From an uncultured Gammaproteobacteria bacterium (GTDB lineage Bacteria > Pseudomonadota > Gammaproteobacteria > CAIUAS01): DNA of 6,102 nt. The notes beneath the pieces were generated by a model. It was not told the DNA's origin, ran no database searches, and saw only the letters and a program-made list of their open reading frames with translations. Location of the stretch: NCBI GenBank assembly GCA_903897205.1, contig CAIUAS010000322.1:1-6102 (forward strand), written 5' to 3'. Positions 5,191 to 6,102 of the stretch are shown one piece after another (the first letter of the stretch is position 1; each line of letters starts with the position of its first letter). The position numbers and the translations under genes were made by a program.

Positions 5191-6102
5191 ATGCCAATAG
5201 TCAATAAAATACGTAATTTCATCTTAGGAACACCCCAGAATCCTTTAAACCCAGATACGCAACGCCATATTGCTTTAGTGGCTTTATTAGCCTGGGTTGG
5301 CTTGGGTGCAGATGGTTTATCTTCCTCTTGCTACGGCCCCGAAGAAGCTTTCATTGCCTTAGGCTCCCACGCCTCACTTGCACTTTATATTGCCATTGCC
5401 ACTGCGGCTACCGTATTCATCATTTCCTTAGCCTATAACCAAGTCATTGAATTATTTCCTAGCGGTGGCGGTGGCTATAAAGTTGCCACGCAACTTTTAG
5501 GCAAGCACGCGGGTTTACTGTCTGGCTCTGCGCTTATTGTCGATTATATTCTTACGATTTCCATTTCTGCTGCCAGCGGCATGGATGCATTATTTAGTCT
5601 ATTACCTTTAGGCGCCCAGGACTATAAATTTTCTGCGGAAATATTATTGATCATACTGCTAATTGGCCTAAATCTACGCGGCATGAAAGAATCAATAAAA
5701 GTATTATTACCTATATTTATCGGCTTCGTGATCGTTCATTTTATTTTAATTGTTTATGGCATTGCCACTCATCGCAGCACCTTACCGGTGGTCTTTTCAC
5801 ATACAATCCATGAGACGCATTTTTTAGCGAAAGAAGCGGGCTGGGCATTTGTTATTGCCTTGTTGCTGCGTTCTTATTCTCTCGGCAGTGGTACTTATAC
5901 CGGTTTAGAAGCTGTCTCTAATAATGTTAATCGCTTGGCGAGTCCACGTGTCAGCACGGGTAAATGGACTATGTTTTATATGGCGGTGTCTCTCAGTTTT
6001 ACAGCGGCGGGTATTATTTTATTGTATTTATTATGGCACGTGCATCCCATAGAAGGTGAGACCTTAAACGCGGTAGTTTTTAGAGAAATTCTGGGGAACT
6101 CA
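5191..6102 (+). CDS. APC-superfamily permease, KimA-like (probable potassium or amino-acid importer), 3'-truncated by the window edge
   Basis: This is an inner-membrane secondary transporter. 304 residues are visible and the frame is open to the last base. The ATG at 5191 is the only workable start: an in-frame TAA lies at 5149-5151, no other start codon lies between, and the aligned N-terminus fits. No recognisable Shine-Dalgarno precedes it. Hydrophobic segments lie at about residues 27-46, 62-88, 107-138, 149-162, 169-192, 216-241 and 259-283, the first seven of an expected twelve or so. Diagnostic stretches are GADGLSSSCYGPEE (39-52), FPSGGGGYKVAT (89-100), LIVDYILTISIS (115-126), NLRGMKES (161-168) and YTGLEAVSN (236-244). 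They follow the potassium importer KimA of Bacillus subtilis closely, including D41, Y48, D118, Y119, T122, S126, T237 and E240, which match residues I recall as cation-coordinating there. Database labels for such proteins are usually 'amino acid permease'. The substrate is therefore uncertain, and the C-terminal part is not visible. Confidence 0.88.
   Translation, partial: MPIVNKIRNFILGTPQNPLNPDTQRHIALVALLAWVGLGADGLSSSCYGPEEAFIALGSHASLALYIAIATAATVFIISLAYNQVIELFPSGGGGYKVATQLLGKHAGLLSGSALIVDYILTISISAASGMDALFSLLPLGAQDYKFSAEILLIILLIGLNLRGMKESIKVLLPIFIGFVIVHFILIVYGIATHRSTLPVVFSHTIHETHFLAKEAGWAFVIALLLRSYSLGSGTYTGLEAVSNNVNRLASPRVSTGKWTMFYMAVSLSFTAAGIILLYLLWHVHPIEGETLNAVVFREILGNS

Noticed and set aside
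5181..5204. Minus-strand TTGACT (5204-5199) as the -35 of an rpsO promoter with TATGAC (5184-5179) as -10
   Set aside because: The -35 is good, but the spacer is only 14 bases and no better -10 lies at 16-18 bases. The site also overlaps the transporter start.
1..6102. CRISPR array, tRNA or rRNA gene, insertion sequence, attachment site
   Set aside because: No regularly spaced direct repeats, cloverleaf-like sequence, transposase motif or paired terminal repeats were seen on either strand. Non-coding space is limited to three short gaps.

Overview
The window looks like chromosomal DNA of a gammaproteobacterium. The polynucleotide phosphorylase and ribosomal protein S15 read as close relatives of the E. 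coli proteins, in the conserved order rpsO-pnp. The A+T-leaning composition and the type of transporter suggest the Legionella/Coxiella/Rickettsiella side of the class, but that placement is an inference from general resemblance and is not proven here.

Layout. (1) 1-2211, plus strand: the 3' end of a large non-ribosomal peptide synthetase (NRPS) gene whose start lies outside the window. What is visible is most of an adenylation domain, a peptidyl carrier domain and a terminal thioesterase, so this is the last module, where the peptide is released. The ten specificity-pocket positions read D-F-W-N-I-G-M-V-H-K, the classical threonine signature. (2) 2212-2477: a non-coding gap between convergent genes with three inverted repeats. 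The last is a strong bidirectional terminator shared by the NRPS gene and pnp. (3) 2478-4619, minus strand: pnp, complete. (4) 4620-4796: the rpsO-pnp spacer, with a terminator-like hairpin after rpsO and a pnp leader that can fold in alternative ways. (5) 4797-5066, minus strand: rpsO, complete. (6) 5067-5190: a compact divergent control region with a perfect 9-bp inverted repeat, interleaved with a second complementary pair, and overlapping candidate promoters. (7) 5191-6102, plus strand: the 5' part of an APC-superfamily membrane transporter that runs off the right edge. It has no stop codon in the window.

How the parts relate. rpsO and pnp form the familiar translation/RNA-decay unit transcribed leftward, and both gene products are autoregulators in E. 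coli. The transporter is transcribed rightward from the same control region. It resembles the potassium importer KimA more than a typical amino-acid permease, including the cation-binding residues as I recall them. The NRPS gene is visibly poorer in G+C than its neighbours and faces pnp, consistent with an accessory gene cluster abutting a housekeeping locus.

Nothing here proves a wholly new system. The most useful leads are the interleaved repeat in the rpsO leader, the KimA-like transporter, and the threonine-specific terminal NRPS module with an atypical thioesterase nucleophile motif.
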